Shown here: piece by piece, positions 16,543 to 24,743 of the stretch | Position numbering within the stretch: the first letter of the stretch is position 1 | How the letters are laid out: every line of letters starts with the position of its first letter | Assembly (NCBI GenBank): GCA_944325305.1 | Contig: CALUZO010000010.1 | Coordinates: 1-64,000 of the forward strand | Source: an uncultured Rikenellaceae bacterium | GTDB taxonomy: Bacteria; Bacteroidota; Bacteroidia; Bacteroidales; Rikenellaceae | Length of the DNA stretch: 64,000 bases | Reading direction: 5' to 3' | Position numbers and translations under genes: made by a program | The notes under the pieces: model-generated | Told to the model about the DNA's origin: nothing | The model's input: the letters and a program-made list of their open reading frames with translations, nothing else | Database searches by the model: none

Positions 16543-17913
16543 ATGAATACAACTGAATTTGCCCAGAAACTTTTAGTCGGAATTAAAGACTTTCTTGCCT
16601 GGTTAGGTTTTCCACGTCATATCATGGACACTCTCGACGAAGTTATCTTCCTGATATTGATCATCATAACGTCGTTCATCTTTGCCGCCATAGTTCATGC
16701 AGTATCCGTACATATTACGAAGAAGATATTGAAACGTAAAAATATAAGTTTCCTAACCTCCCTAATAAAATATGGGGCATTGCGCAAATTAACGGCAATA
16801 ATACCTCCGCTCATAATCTCGGCATTACTGCCCGTAGGTTTCGACACCCATTCCCGATGGTTCGTCGTCTGCGATAAAATTACCTGGATCTATTTTTGCG
16901 TAGCCCTGATCTTTTCGGTCAACGCGATTCTAAACACCGTAGGCGATACGCTCAGGAACAATAAACAACTCCAGAACCGCCCGCTTAAAGGATTCATACA
17001 AATATTGCAGTTCCTATTCTCATGCGTCATAGTTATCATTATAATTTCGATATTGATCAACAAATCGCCGTTCAATCTGATCACAGGCCTGGGAGCTTTC
17101 ACGGCAGTGATAATGCTTATCTTCCAAGACCCAATACTCGGTCTGGTAGCGGGAGTGATGATCTCGGAAGACGATATGCTGCGCATAGGAGACTGGATAG
17201 AGATGCCGCAAAACAACATAAACGGGATCGTCACGGATATATCTCTCGATGTTGTCAAGGTCCGCAATTTCGACAATACGATAGTCACGGTACCTCCCTA
17301 TTCGCTGGTTTCCGGATCGTTTACAAACTGGCGCGGGATGTGCGACTCGGGTGGACGACGCATCATGCAAGAATATACCCTGAAACTCGATTACATAAAA
17401 CCATGCACTCCCGAATTTCTGGAGAGGATGAAGGCATTCGACAAGGATCTCGCACAATTCATAACGCAGAAACAGGAGCAAGCAGCAGAGGGCAAAATCG
17501 CCAATACTGACAATCCCGACGGACTGGTCAATGGCACCATAGACACCAATGCCGGACTACTGCGTGCATACCTGACCATATACCTGAAACGCCATCCTTT
17601 CGTAAACAAAGATCTGCTGTTGATGGTACGCATACTGGCTCCGACCGAGAACGGTCTGCCATTACAGATTTACTGCTTCTCATCCAATAAAAATTGGCCC
17701 AGCTACGAGTCTATCCAGGCGGAAATAATGGAACACTTCGTATCGGTTTTGCCGGCATTCGAACTGTATCCCTACCAAAGTTCCGGTGCGCGCGAAACCA
17801 TCATAAGCAGCTACATCGAATCCGGAAAGATAGATCTATCGGAAATAGACGGCATTCCTTGGCACTCGGTCTTGCCGACAGAAAATCAGGATAAAACGGA
17901 GGAGCGAAAATAG
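16543..17913 (+). CDS. Mechanosensitive ion channel of the MscS family (YbdG/MscM-like)
   Basis: A 456-residue membrane protein. Several hydrophobic helices occupy about residues 20-200 (VIFLILIIITSFIFAAIVHAV, then IILQFLF-type segments); the pore helix is LITGLGAFTAVIMLIFQDPILGLVAGV, typical MscS TM3. The cytoplasmic beta domain follows (MLRIGDWIEMPQNNINGIVTDI, then VRNFDNTIVTVPPYSLVSGSF), then a long alpha/beta vestibule. The PTENGLPLQIYCFSSN segment near the end is typical of the larger YbdG-like group. It releases solutes after osmotic downshock. It stands alone and is the first clearly chromosomal gene after the mobile element. Confidence 0.9.
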   Translation: MNTTEFAQKLLVGIKDFLAWLGFPRHIMDTLDEVIFLILIIITSFIFAAIVHAVSVHITKKILKRKNISFLTSLIKYGALRKLTAIIPPLIISALLPVGFDTHSRWFVVCDKITWIYFCVALIFSVNAILNTVGDTLRNNKQLQNRPLKGFIQILQFLFSCVIVIIIISILINKSPFNLITGLGAFTAVIMLIFQDPILGLVAGVMISEDDMLRIGDWIEMPQNNINGIVTDISLDVVKVRNFDNTIVTVPPYSLVSGSFTNWRGMCDSGGRRIMQEYTLKLDYIKPCTPEFLERMKAFDKDLAQFITQKQEQAAEGKIANTDNPDGLVNGTIDTNAGLLRAYLTIYLKRHPFVNKDLLLMVRILAPTENGLPLQIYCFSSNKNWPSYESIQAEIMEHFVSVLPAFELYPYQSSGARETIISSYIESGKIDLSEIDGIPWHSVLPTENQDKTEERK

Positions 17914-18048
17914 TCTCAATAAATGCTACTCCGCAAGACGGATAGACAAGATAAAAGCCATTTTGCCGTAAATCAAATGCCCGGATAACGGTTTCAATGA
18001 GCATGAACCTCGCCATGCCTCTCACGAAATATAAGATCGGAAAGTAAA

Positions 18049-18080
18049 AAAGGGTCGCCATTTTTCAATGGCGACCCTTT
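18049..18080 (-). terminator. Terminator of the rpsF-rpsR-rplI operon
   Basis: A 14-bp perfect stem (18049-18062 with 18067-18080) around a 4-base loop lies 19 bases after the rplI stop. On the minus strand it runs into a T-rich tract. Confidence 0.85.
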
Positions 18081-18098
18081 AATCCAGATCAAATATAT

Positions 18099-18536
18099 TT
18101 ACTCTGCGACTACCGAGAACTTGATGGTAGCCTGCTGACCTTTGTAGAGTTTGGCAACTGCTTCGAACTCACCCACGGTCTTAACAGCATCAACCGAGAT
18201 ATTCTTACGGTCTACTGAAATTCCTTTTTCGGCGAGTGCTTCTGCAATATTAGCTGCGGTAACAGAACCGAAAATCCTGCCTTCTTCAGCTTTCATGCTA
18301 AATACGAGTTGAGTTTCTGCAATCTTAGCCGCAAGTGCTTCTGCATCGGCTATCAATTTGGCCTCCTTGTGAGCGCGCTGTTTGATGTTTTCGGCAAGGA
18401 CCTTGCGTGCGCTTGCGGTAGCCGCCTTGGCATACCCCTGAGGGATGAGGAAATTATTTGCATATCCCGGTTTTACGTTGACTATCTGATCAGCGTATCC
18501 GAGGTTTTCCACGTCTTTTATAAGTATTATTTCCAT
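18099..18536 (-). CDS. rplI: 50S ribosomal protein L9
   Basis: A 145-residue protein with the L9 N-terminal RNA-binding domain (MEIILIKDVENLG, then VNVKPGYANNFLIPQGYA), the long connecting helix (about 45-75) and the C-terminal domain (GRIFGSVTAANIAEAL). It binds 23S rRNA domain V and helps hold the reading frame. It is the last gene of the conserved rpsF-rpsR-rplI operon. Length is normal for the family. Confidence 0.97.
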   Translation of the reverse strand: MEIILIKDVENLGYADQIVNVKPGYANNFLIPQGYAKAATASARKVLAENIKQRAHKEAKLIADAEALAAKIAETQLVFSMKAEEGRIFGSVTAANIAEALAEKGISVDRKNISVDAVKTVGEFEAVAKLYKGQQATIKFSVVAE

Positions 18537-18549
18537 ATTCGAGCCCTCC

Positions 18550-18816
18550 TTATTTCATCAAATCGGTTACGAAAGGCAGAAGAGCAAGGTGACGGGCGCG
18601 TTTAACCGCCTGAGCCACTTTCTTCTGGAATTTCTGCGAGGTACCTGTCAATCTTCTGGGAAGTATTTTCCCTTGTTCGTTAAGGAACTTCTTCAAAAAT
18701 TCCGGATCCTTGTAATCCACATATTTAATACCGGCCTTCTGGAAACGGCAGTATTTTTTCTTCTTTACCTCTACCTGGACAGGATTGAGATACCTTATTT
18801 CTGATTGTTGTGCCAT
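18550..18816 (-). CDS. rpsR: 30S ribosomal protein S18
   Basis: An 88-residue protein with the S18 core [20 protein letters not shown] and [20 protein letters not shown]. It pairs with S6 on the platform of the small subunit. It lies 13 bases upstream of rplI and 4 bases after rpsF in one operon. The lysine-rich N-terminal extension ([10 protein letters not shown]) is usual for Bacteroidota. Confidence 0.97.
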   Translation of the reverse strand: MAQQSEIRYLNPVQVEVKKKKYCRFQKAGIKYVDYKDPEFLKKFLNEQGKILPRRLTGTSQKFQKKVAQAVKRARHLALLPFVTDLMK

Positions 18817-18820
18817 AGTC

Positions 18821-19195
18821 CTATTCCTCCTCTTTTACAGTTTCAGTTGCCTGGGCTTCCACCTTACCTCCGAGTTTGCGGCGGCGTTTTTCCGAGTATT
18901 CAACAGCATACTTGTCCTGTTTGAAAGTCAGGAAACGAATAACTCGTTCATCACGGCGAAGCTGTGTTTCCAATTTTTCGACGATGTCGCCTTCACCTGT
19001 GAATTCGATGAAGTAATAGAATCCGGTGGTCTTTTTCTGAATTGGATAAGCGAGCTTTTTAAGGCCCCAATCTTCCTTGTTCACGATCTGACCGCCGTTC
19101 TCAGTGATAACACCCTGGAATTTGCCGTAAACCTCCTGTGCCTGCTGATCTGAGAGGACCGGAGTGGCAATGAAAACGGTTTCGTAATTGTTCAT
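18821..19195 (-). CDS. rpsF: 30S ribosomal protein S6
   Basis: A 124-residue protein starting [18 protein letters not shown], with the S6 ferredoxin-like fold ([22 protein letters not shown]) and an acidic C-terminal tail (ATETVKEEE). It binds 16S rRNA together with S18. It is the first gene of the operon; a good promoter lies about 40 bases upstream. The tail is longer than the E. coli core but ordinary for this phylum. Confidence 0.97.
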   Translation of the reverse strand: MNNYETVFIATPVLSDQQAQEVYGKFQGVITENGGQIVNKEDWGLKKLAYPIQKKTTGFYYFIEFTGEGDIVEKLETQLRRDERVIRFLTFKQDKYAVEYSEKRRRKLGGKVEAQATETVKEEE

Positions 19196-19234
19196 AAAAA
19201 TTTATTTAATTAGTACTTACGCAAAATGCGAGCG

Positions 19235-19265
19235 CAAATATAACAATTATATGGTCAATTACAAA
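19235..19265 (-). promoter_or_regulatory. Promoter of rpsF-rpsR-rplI
   Basis: On the minus strand TTTG (19262-19265) and TATATTTG (19235-19242) are 19 bases apart, a textbook Bacteroidota promoter about 40 bases before the rpsF start. Confidence 0.8.
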
Positions 19266-19376
19266 ATTATGCCGATTTGTATCGGAAAAATATTTGTCGT
19301 GGACTTGCCCGCATACCTCTCTTTCAACTTATTATCGACCAATCAGCTCAAAAACGGCCAAAACGCAACATATACG

Positions 19377-19421
19377 AAACAAGGTAGGGAACTTTAAGAT
19401 TCAGAGGTCCCTACCTTGTTT
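19377..19421 (-). terminator. Terminator of adk
   Basis: A 14-bp stem (19377-19390 with 19408-19421, GGTAGGGA core) with a 17-base loop lies about 57 bases after the adk stop. Confidence 0.65.
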
Positions 19422-19477
19422 CATTAAAAATATTACGGAACGGCAATAGACATCCGCCATCCGTACACCAACCTTTG

Positions 19478-20083
19478 CTACGCTTTTTGTTTGGATTCCT
19501 TGATTTTGTCTATCGTTTCGCAAAGACGATGGAAAACATCGTCTATCGAGCCGGCTCCATCGACCTTGCAAACCCTGTCGGTACGCGCATAATAATCGGC
19601 AACTGTCTCCGTCATCTGGTGATATACCTTAAGCCTGTTTCGAATAACCTCTTCGCCACAGTCATCGGCACGTCCGCTTTCCAGCCCGCGGAGCAACAAC
19701 CGCCTGACAAGCTCTTCTTCCGGAGCATTGAGACATATCATCATATCGACGGTTATCCCGTACTTTTTCATGATCTTTTCGAACTCCTCAGCCTGTACCA
19801 ACGTACGCGGAAATCCATCGAATATATTGCCCACATTGTCTTTGTGGCGTTTTACGAAATCCGCGACCATATTGACCACAAGTTCGTCAGGTGCAAGTTC
19901 ACCTCTGGCAATATAGCCCTCCATACTTTTCCCCAACTCCGATCCCGAAGCTATTTCCTGACGGATCACTTCGCCTGTTGAGATGTGGCTCAATCCGTAC
20001 TTCATTTTCAACATTTGAGCCTGTGTACCCTTGCCCGCCCCCGGCGCGCCAAAAAGGATAATATTTACACAATCTTTTGACAT
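19478..20083 (-). CDS. adk: Adenylate kinase
   Basis: A 201-residue enzyme converting ATP + AMP to 2 ADP. The P-loop GAPGAGKGTQA is at about residues 11-21, the NMP-binding region HISTGEVIRQEI follows, then FDGFPRTLVQAEEF and the LID-region arginines (RLLLRGLESGRADD). The LID is the short type without zinc cysteines. The frame is open to 20110, but ATG 20083 is chosen because the -7 box of its promoter lies at 20108-20115. It is divergent from thiL. Confidence 0.95.
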   Translation of the reverse strand: MSKDCVNIILFGAPGAGKGTQAQMLKMKYGLSHISTGEVIRQEIASGSELGKSMEGYIARGELAPDELVVNMVADFVKRHKDNVGNIFDGFPRTLVQAEEFEKIMKKYGITVDMMICLNAPEEELVRRLLLRGLESGRADDCGEEVIRNRLKVYHQMTETVADYYARTDRVCKVDGAGSIDDVFHRLCETIDKIKESKQKA

Positions 20084-20107
20084 GAAAAAATGATTTTTTT
20101 CAGCGGG

Positions 20108-20138
20108 CAAAAGTAAGATTTATATTTTGCCGAACAAA
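20108..20138 (-). promoter_or_regulatory. Promoter of adk
   Basis: On the minus strand TTTG (20135-20138) and TACTTTTG (20108-20115) are 19 bases apart. The site fixes the adk start at 20083 and is interleaved with the thiL promoter. Confidence 0.75.
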
Positions 20139-20156
20139 AACGATAGGCTACCTTTG
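20126..20156 (+). promoter_or_regulatory. Promoter of thiL
   Basis: TTTG (20126-20129) and TACCTTTG (20149-20156) are 19 bases apart, 30 bases before the thiL start. Its -33 box lies inside the adk spacer, so both promoters share DNA. Confidence 0.75.
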
Positions 20157-20185
20157 TATGAAAATGTGAAAAAAATAACAAAATA

Positions 20186-21220
20186 ATGGCCAAAGAGACA
20201 AAAACACGCACAGAGATATCGGAACTCGGTGAATTCGGACTTATAGACAGGCTGACGAGCCCGTTCGGAAAAACTCAAAAATCAACCATGACAGCTGTGG
20301 GAGACGATGCAGCCGTGATCGCACAGAGCGTAGATAAAGTTACGCTCGTCACGACCGATCTCTTTCTTGAAGGCATCGACTTCGATCTGGTGTATTTCCC
20401 TCTGAAGCACCTCGGATACAAAATCGTGGTAGCCGCCTCTTCCGACATATTGGCCATGAACGCCCTGCCGGAACAACTGACCGTCTCCATAGGGGTTTCG
20501 GCAAAACTCGGAGTGGAACAACTCGAAGAATTCTATGAAGGGGTTCGTACGGCCTGCGACGAATATGGAGTAGACCTCGTAGGCGGCGACACGACAGCCT
20601 CGATCACAGGATTTGTCGTAAGCGCTACCGTAATCGGATCGACCACTAAAGACTCCATCACATACCGCAGCGGAGCCAAACAGAACGATCTGATATGCAT
20701 AACAGGAGACCTCGGCTCGGCATACATGGGCCTGCACCTTCTCGAGCGCGAAAAGAGAGCCTTCGAAGGCCATTCCAACCCGCAGCCCAAATTCGAGGGA
20801 TATGAATACCTCCTCGGCCGTTACCTGCGTCCATCATTGAGAAAGGATATCGTCGACGAGCTCGAAAAAGCCAAACTGCATCCGACATCCATGATAGACA
20901 TCTCGGACGGTCTGGCATCGGACCTTCTCCAGATATGCAAAAGTTCCGACCACGGCGCACGAATCTATCTCGACCGTCTGCCAATAGCACGCGAAACATA
21001 CGCAATGGCCGAAGAGTTGCATGCCGACCCGGTAGTCGCCGCCCTCAACGGAGGCAATGACTATCAACTGTTGTTCACTGTCCCGCTCGAAATGCGCGAA
21101 AAGATCGGAATGATAGGCGGCATCGACATTATCGGTCATATTACAGCAAAGGACACGGGCACGTTACTCGTAACCCCTGACGGCGCCGAAATCCCCATCA
21201 CGGCACCTGGTTTCAGATAA
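20186..21220 (+). CDS. thiL: Thiamine-monophosphate kinase
   Basis: A 344-residue enzyme phosphorylating thiamine monophosphate to thiamine diphosphate, the last step of vitamin B1 synthesis. The AIR-synthase-like fold shows GEFGLIDRLTSPF at the start, AVGDDAAVI and TTDLFLEGIDFDL (Mg and nucleotide ligands), GGDTTAS near residue 133, MIDISDGLASDL near 236 and GGNDYQLLF near 288. Length is normal. It is transcribed alone from its own promoter and ends at a strong hairpin. The start follows its promoter by 30 bases. Confidence 0.95.
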   Translation: MAKETKTRTEISELGEFGLIDRLTSPFGKTQKSTMTAVGDDAAVIAQSVDKVTLVTTDLFLEGIDFDLVYFPLKHLGYKIVVAASSDILAMNALPEQLTVSIGVSAKLGVEQLEEFYEGVRTACDEYGVDLVGGDTTASITGFVVSATVIGSTTKDSITYRSGAKQNDLICITGDLGSAYMGLHLLEREKRAFEGHSNPQPKFEGYEYLLGRYLRPSLRKDIVDELEKAKLHPTSMIDISDGLASDLLQICKSSDHGARIYLDRLPIARETYAMAEELHADPVVAALNGGNDYQLLFTVPLEMREKIGMIGGIDIIGHITAKDTGTLLVTPDGAEIPITAPGFR

Positions 21221-21229
21221 TGGCATTCG

Positions 21230-21274
21230 ACGATGTTTGCCGGAACCTGCCAAACATGTTCCGGCAAACATCGT
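21230..21274. terminator. Bidirectional terminator between thiL and a GNAT gene
   Basis: A 17-bp perfect stem (21230-21246 with 21258-21274, core GTTTGCCGGAAC) with an 11-base loop lies between two convergent genes. Confidence 0.8.
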
Positions 21275-21292
21275 TCACCTGATCATGTGACT

Positions 21293-21754
21293 TCACTCGG
21301 AACATTTCCGTTCACGAGCCGTCCACATCATGATTTTCTCGGGATGCCCTGTAAGATGGTCGGTACGTTCCTCGACGACCGTGAATCCGTTATGCATATA
21401 AAAGTCGACCGCGCTTCTATTTTCGGAATACACCGCCAGCGTCAACCGCGCACACAGACTCTTCGCCTTATCCAACAGCATCCGCCCTACACCTCGGTTC
21501 TGATGCGACGGCATGACGAACAACGCTTCGACATGGCAGTCTCTGAGTGAAATAAAACCTGTCACAGTACCATCGTCGACATAGGCGTAATTTTCTGCCC
21601 GCGGCAGATAGACCGATCGCATCTCATCCGCGTTGTTTTCCCAAAACGCACCCGGAATAAAAGCATGCGCTTCCAACGAAGCCGCCAACCATATCTCCGT
21701 CATCTTACGGTAATCGCAACAGGATAATACATTATCGGTATTTACATTCCCCAT
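21293..21754 (-). CDS. GNAT-family N-acetyltransferase (YjaB/YiaC-like)
   Basis: A 153-residue acetyltransferase read from ATG 21754; ATG 21784 is possible but would add ten unusual residues. The acetyl-CoA motif A is visible as VEALFVMPSHQNRGVGRMLLDKAK, followed by LAVYSENRSAVDFYMHNGFTVVEE (motif B). The opening YRKMTEIWLAASLEAHAFIP is typical of the YjaB/YiaC group, small cytoplasmic N-acetyltransferases acting on amino or lysine groups. The acceptor is unknown. It stands alone, divergent from feoAB. Confidence 0.82.
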   Translation of the reverse strand: MGNVNTDNVLSCCDYRKMTEIWLAASLEAHAFIPGAFWENNADEMRSVYLPRAENYAYVDDGTVTGFISLRDCHVEALFVMPSHQNRGVGRMLLDKAKSLCARLTLAVYSENRSAVDFYMHNGFTVVEERTDHLTGHPEKIMMWTARERKCSE

Positions 21755-21821
21755 AGTAACAACATGTCGGTAATAACACCGCAATACACCTGCAATCTAA
21801 ACATTTGTACGGAAAATTCTA

Positions 21822-21852
21822 TTGCACGGAGAGCTAAAATTCACGACCTTTG
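21822..21852 (+). promoter_or_regulatory. Weak promoter candidate for feoAB
   Basis: TTG (21822-21824) and GACCTTTG (21845-21852, one mismatch to TAnnTTTG) are 20 bases apart and 22 bases before the feoAB start. I see no Fur box. Confidence 0.35.
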
Positions 21853-21873
21853 TAACTCCGAAATTATATTAGT

Positions 21874-24351
21874 ATGAGGTTATCCGAACTTAAGACAGGC
21901 GATTCTGCGGTCATTCTCAAGGTATTGGGACACGGTGCTTTCCGCCGGCGAATCATGGAGATGGGTTTCGTACATGGAAAGACCGTTACCGTGGAACTGA
22001 ATGCCCCGCTGAAAGACCCTATCAAATACAGCATCATGGGCTACGAGGTCTCGCTGCGCCGCAGCGAAGCAGCCATGATCGAGGTAATGACCGAAGAGGA
22101 AGCCAACAAAATAATTCACGACGACGGAGGATACCAGGGAAGCGTGACGGACGACTACGTGAAACACGCAGCAAGCAAATCAAAAAAACAAATAAACATC
22201 GCCCTCGTCGGAAACCCCAACAGCGGCAAGACCTCGTTTTTCAACGCAGCATCCGGAAGTCACGAACACGTCGGAAACTACAGCGGAGTAACGGTAGATG
22301 CCAAACGCGGCAGTTTTACACATAAGGGATACAAGTTCGTCATCTATGACCTGCCAGGAACATACGCTCTTTCGGCCTACTCGCCGGAAGAGAAGTTCGT
22401 ACGCGCCCATCTGATCGACAATACTCCGGACATAGTGGTCAACGTAGTTGCTGCCTCCAATCTCGAACGTAATCTTTATCTGACGACCGAACTCATCGAC
22501 ATGGATATACCAGCCGTTATGGCTCTCAACATGTACGATGAACTCGAGCAAAGTGGCGCAACACTCGACTACAAAACACTCGGAGAGATGCTGGGAATGC
22601 CTATTGTCCCGGTCGTGTCGCGTACCGGAAAAGGCATCGAAGATGTTTTCGACACGGTTATCGAACTCCACGAAAACAGGCTCCATCCAAAACACATCCA
22701 TATCGAACACAGGAAGGAAATGGAAGACAGCATCGGGATCATCGAAAAATGTCTGAAAGAGGACGGGAGTATCCAGGAGCATTTCTCCACACGTTTCCTT
22801 GCCACACGCCTTCTCGAGAAAGATCCCGAAGTCGAGAAACTGCTCGCAAAAGAGGCAAAATTCGACCAATGGATAAAAGAGCGTGACAAACAAACCGAAA
22901 ACATCGAAAGAATTATCGGCGAGGATGTAGAAACAATCCTCACAAACGACAAATACGGGTTCATAGCCGGCGCGCTCAAGGAAACGTTTGTCCCCGGACA
23001 GAGCGAACAAGTGCGCACCACACAAATAATCGACGCTCTGGTAACCAACAAACTCTTCGGATTTCCAATATTCCTGCTGCTCATGTTCCTCATGTTCTGG
23101 GCCACGTTCATTTTAGGGGGATATCCCATGGAATGGATCGAAAGCGGAGTGAGCCTGCTCAGCGACTGGATGAATTCGACAATGCCGGAGGGCATGCTCA
23201 AGGACCTTGTCGTAGACGGAATAATAGGCGGAGTCGGCGGCGTTATCGTATTTCTGCCCAATATTCTGATACTATACCTGTTCATATCGTTCATGGAGGA
23301 CTCGGGATACATGGCTCGTGCCGCATTCATCATGGACAAACTGATGCACCGAATGGGACTCCACGGCAAATCGTTCATACCGCTGATAATGGGATTCGGA
23401 TGCGGTGTCCCGGCCATAATGGCTACCCGATCGATAGAGAGCCACAGCAGCCGCATCATCACCATACTCGTCAATCCGTTCATGTCGTGCAGCGCCCGCC
23501 TGCCTGTATACATGATGCTTATCCCGGCCTTCTTCGAAGGCGACTTCACGCAGACGTTTATCATGATAAGCCTCTATGTGCTCGGGATAGTTGTGGCTGT
23601 GATCACCGCCAAACTGCTCAGAAGATTCAAGTTCAAAAAAGACGAAACACCTTTCGTCATGGAACTTCCACCCTACCGCGTCCCTACGGCTCGAGCTACG
23701 CTGAGACACATGTGGGAAAAAGCAGCCCACTATCTTCGCAAAATGGGCGGCGTGATACTGATAGCCTCTATCGTGATATGGTTCCTGAGCTATTTCCCGA
23801 GATACGATGGCGAAGCGCAGAATCAGAACATTACGGAACTGACCACGGAAACGGATCCAGCACCGCATACTGCCACAGCATCTACAGCCGGAGATGACAC
23901 AACTGAAAATGAAACGCAGATAATGCAACACTATTTGCAGCAACGCAATTCTTATATCGGACAGGTAGGCCGTTTTATCGAACCGGTGATGAGACCTCTC
24001 GGATTCGATTGGGAAACGAGCGTGGCATTAGTAACCGGAGCTGCAGCCAAAGAGGTTATAGTCAGCACACTGGGAGTACTGCATGCCGTAGGTGACGATC
24101 CTTCTGAAACCCGCCTCGGAGAAAAACTGAAGGCACCCAACCCTATCACTAACGATCCCGGCATGACCATGGCTTCGGCACTGTCGCTTTTGGTATTCGT
24201 CCTACTCTATTTCCCGTGTATTGCGGCTGTAGTAGCCATAGCGCGCGAAACCGGCAGTTGGAAATGGGCACTCTTCTCATTCGTTTACAACACAGGCGTG
24301 GCATGGATACTCTCCTTCATCGTCTATAATATAAGTTCATTATTCATATAG
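21874..24351 (+). CDS. feoB: Fused FeoA-FeoB ferrous iron transporter
   Basis: An 825-residue protein that brings Fe2+ across the inner membrane. Residues 1-75 are a FeoA SH3-like domain (MRLSELKTGDSAVILKVLGH, then EMGFVHGKTVTVE). The G domain begins near 108, with G1 GNPNSGKT at 113-120, the GNYSGVTVDAK switch region and G3 YDLPGTYAL. The membrane part carries two Gate motifs (GCGVPAIMATRSIES and GAAAKEVIVSTLGVL) and MSCSARLPVYMML. A variable stretch near 650-690 is Thr/Glu-rich. The FeoA-FeoB fusion is usual in Bacteroidota. The next gene starts 2 bases after its stop. Confidence 0.96.
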   Translation: MRLSELKTGDSAVILKVLGHGAFRRRIMEMGFVHGKTVTVELNAPLKDPIKYSIMGYEVSLRRSEAAMIEVMTEEEANKIIHDDGGYQGSVTDDYVKHAASKSKKQINIALVGNPNSGKTSFFNAASGSHEHVGNYSGVTVDAKRGSFTHKGYKFVIYDLPGTYALSAYSPEEKFVRAHLIDNTPDIVVNVVAASNLERNLYLTTELIDMDIPAVMALNMYDELEQSGATLDYKTLGEMLGMPIVPVVSRTGKGIEDVFDTVIELHENRLHPKHIHIEHRKEMEDSIGIIEKCLKEDGSIQEHFSTRFLATRLLEKDPEVEKLLAKEAKFDQWIKERDKQTENIERIIGEDVETILTNDKYGFIAGALKETFVPGQSEQVRTTQIIDALVTNKLFGFPIFLLLMFLMFWATFILGGYPMEWIESGVSLLSDWMNSTMPEGMLKDLVVDGIIGGVGGVIVFLPNILILYLFISFMEDSGYMARAAFIMDKLMHRMGLHGKSFIPLIMGFGCGVPAIMATRSIESHSSRIITILVNPFMSCSARLPVYMMLIPAFFEGDFTQTFIMISLYVLGIVVAVITAKLLRRFKFKKDETPFVMELPPYRVPTARATLRHMWEKAAHYLRKMGGVILIASIVIWFLSYFPRYDGEAQNQNITELTTETDPAPHTATASTAGDDTTENETQIMQHYLQQRNSYIGQVGRFIEPVMRPLGFDWETSVALVTGAAAKEVIVSTLGVLHAVGDDPSETRLGEKLKAPNPITNDPGMTMASALSLLVFVLLYFPCIAAVVAIARETGSWKWALFSFVYNTGVAWILSFIVYNISSLFI

Positions 24352-24353
24352 AC

Positions 24354-24536
24354 ATGTTGCAAGATATCATAGTATATATTATCGGGATCATAACGGCGAT
24401 ATGTGTTGTCGTCTGGCTGTACAGAATCGTCGTAAAACGACACAACCCATGCAACGGATGCTGTGGCTGTGACGTTAGGGACAGGCTCGACAAAAAATGC
24501 AGAGATTGCAGTTCCATGTCTCGAAACGGCTGCTGA
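24354..24536 (+). CDS. FeoB-associated Cys-rich membrane protein
   Basis: A 60-residue protein with one N-terminal membrane helix (IIVYIIGIITAICVVVWLYRIV) and a cytoplasmic Cys-rich tail (NPCNGCCGCDVRDRLDKKC, then CRDCS). It matches the FeoB_associated family that replaces FeoC in many anaerobes. It probably assists or stabilises FeoB, perhaps by metal or FeS binding. It is coupled to feoAB (2-base gap) and ends before a terminator. Confidence 0.88.
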   Translation: MLQDIIVYIIGIITAICVVVWLYRIVVKRHNPCNGCCGCDVRDRLDKKCRDCSSMSRNGC

Positions 24537-24602
24537 TACGACTATAAAAACATGTCAGAACAACCGTCGCATCGGACAATCAAAGACAAAATTTCATAAC
24601 TG

Positions 24603-24637
24603 AAGACAGTGTTTTGACGCACTGTCTTTTGTTTTTG
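24603..24637 (+). terminator. Terminator of feoAB operon
   Basis: AAGACAGTG (24603-24611) pairs with CACTGTCTT (24620-24628) and is followed by a T-rich tract. Confidence 0.8.
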
Positions 24638-24743
24638 TCCAATATGTCAACTCTTTCTGCCATTTTTTCAGCACAGTTACTGTGGCAGACATTTTGCAAT
24701 AGACATTTCACACAACAAGCTAATAACCAAACAGTCATATATC

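Noticed and set aside
22569..23564. Long minus-strand open frame opposite feoAB
   Set aside because: Serine/isoleucine-rich antisense shadow of a clear FeoB coding region.
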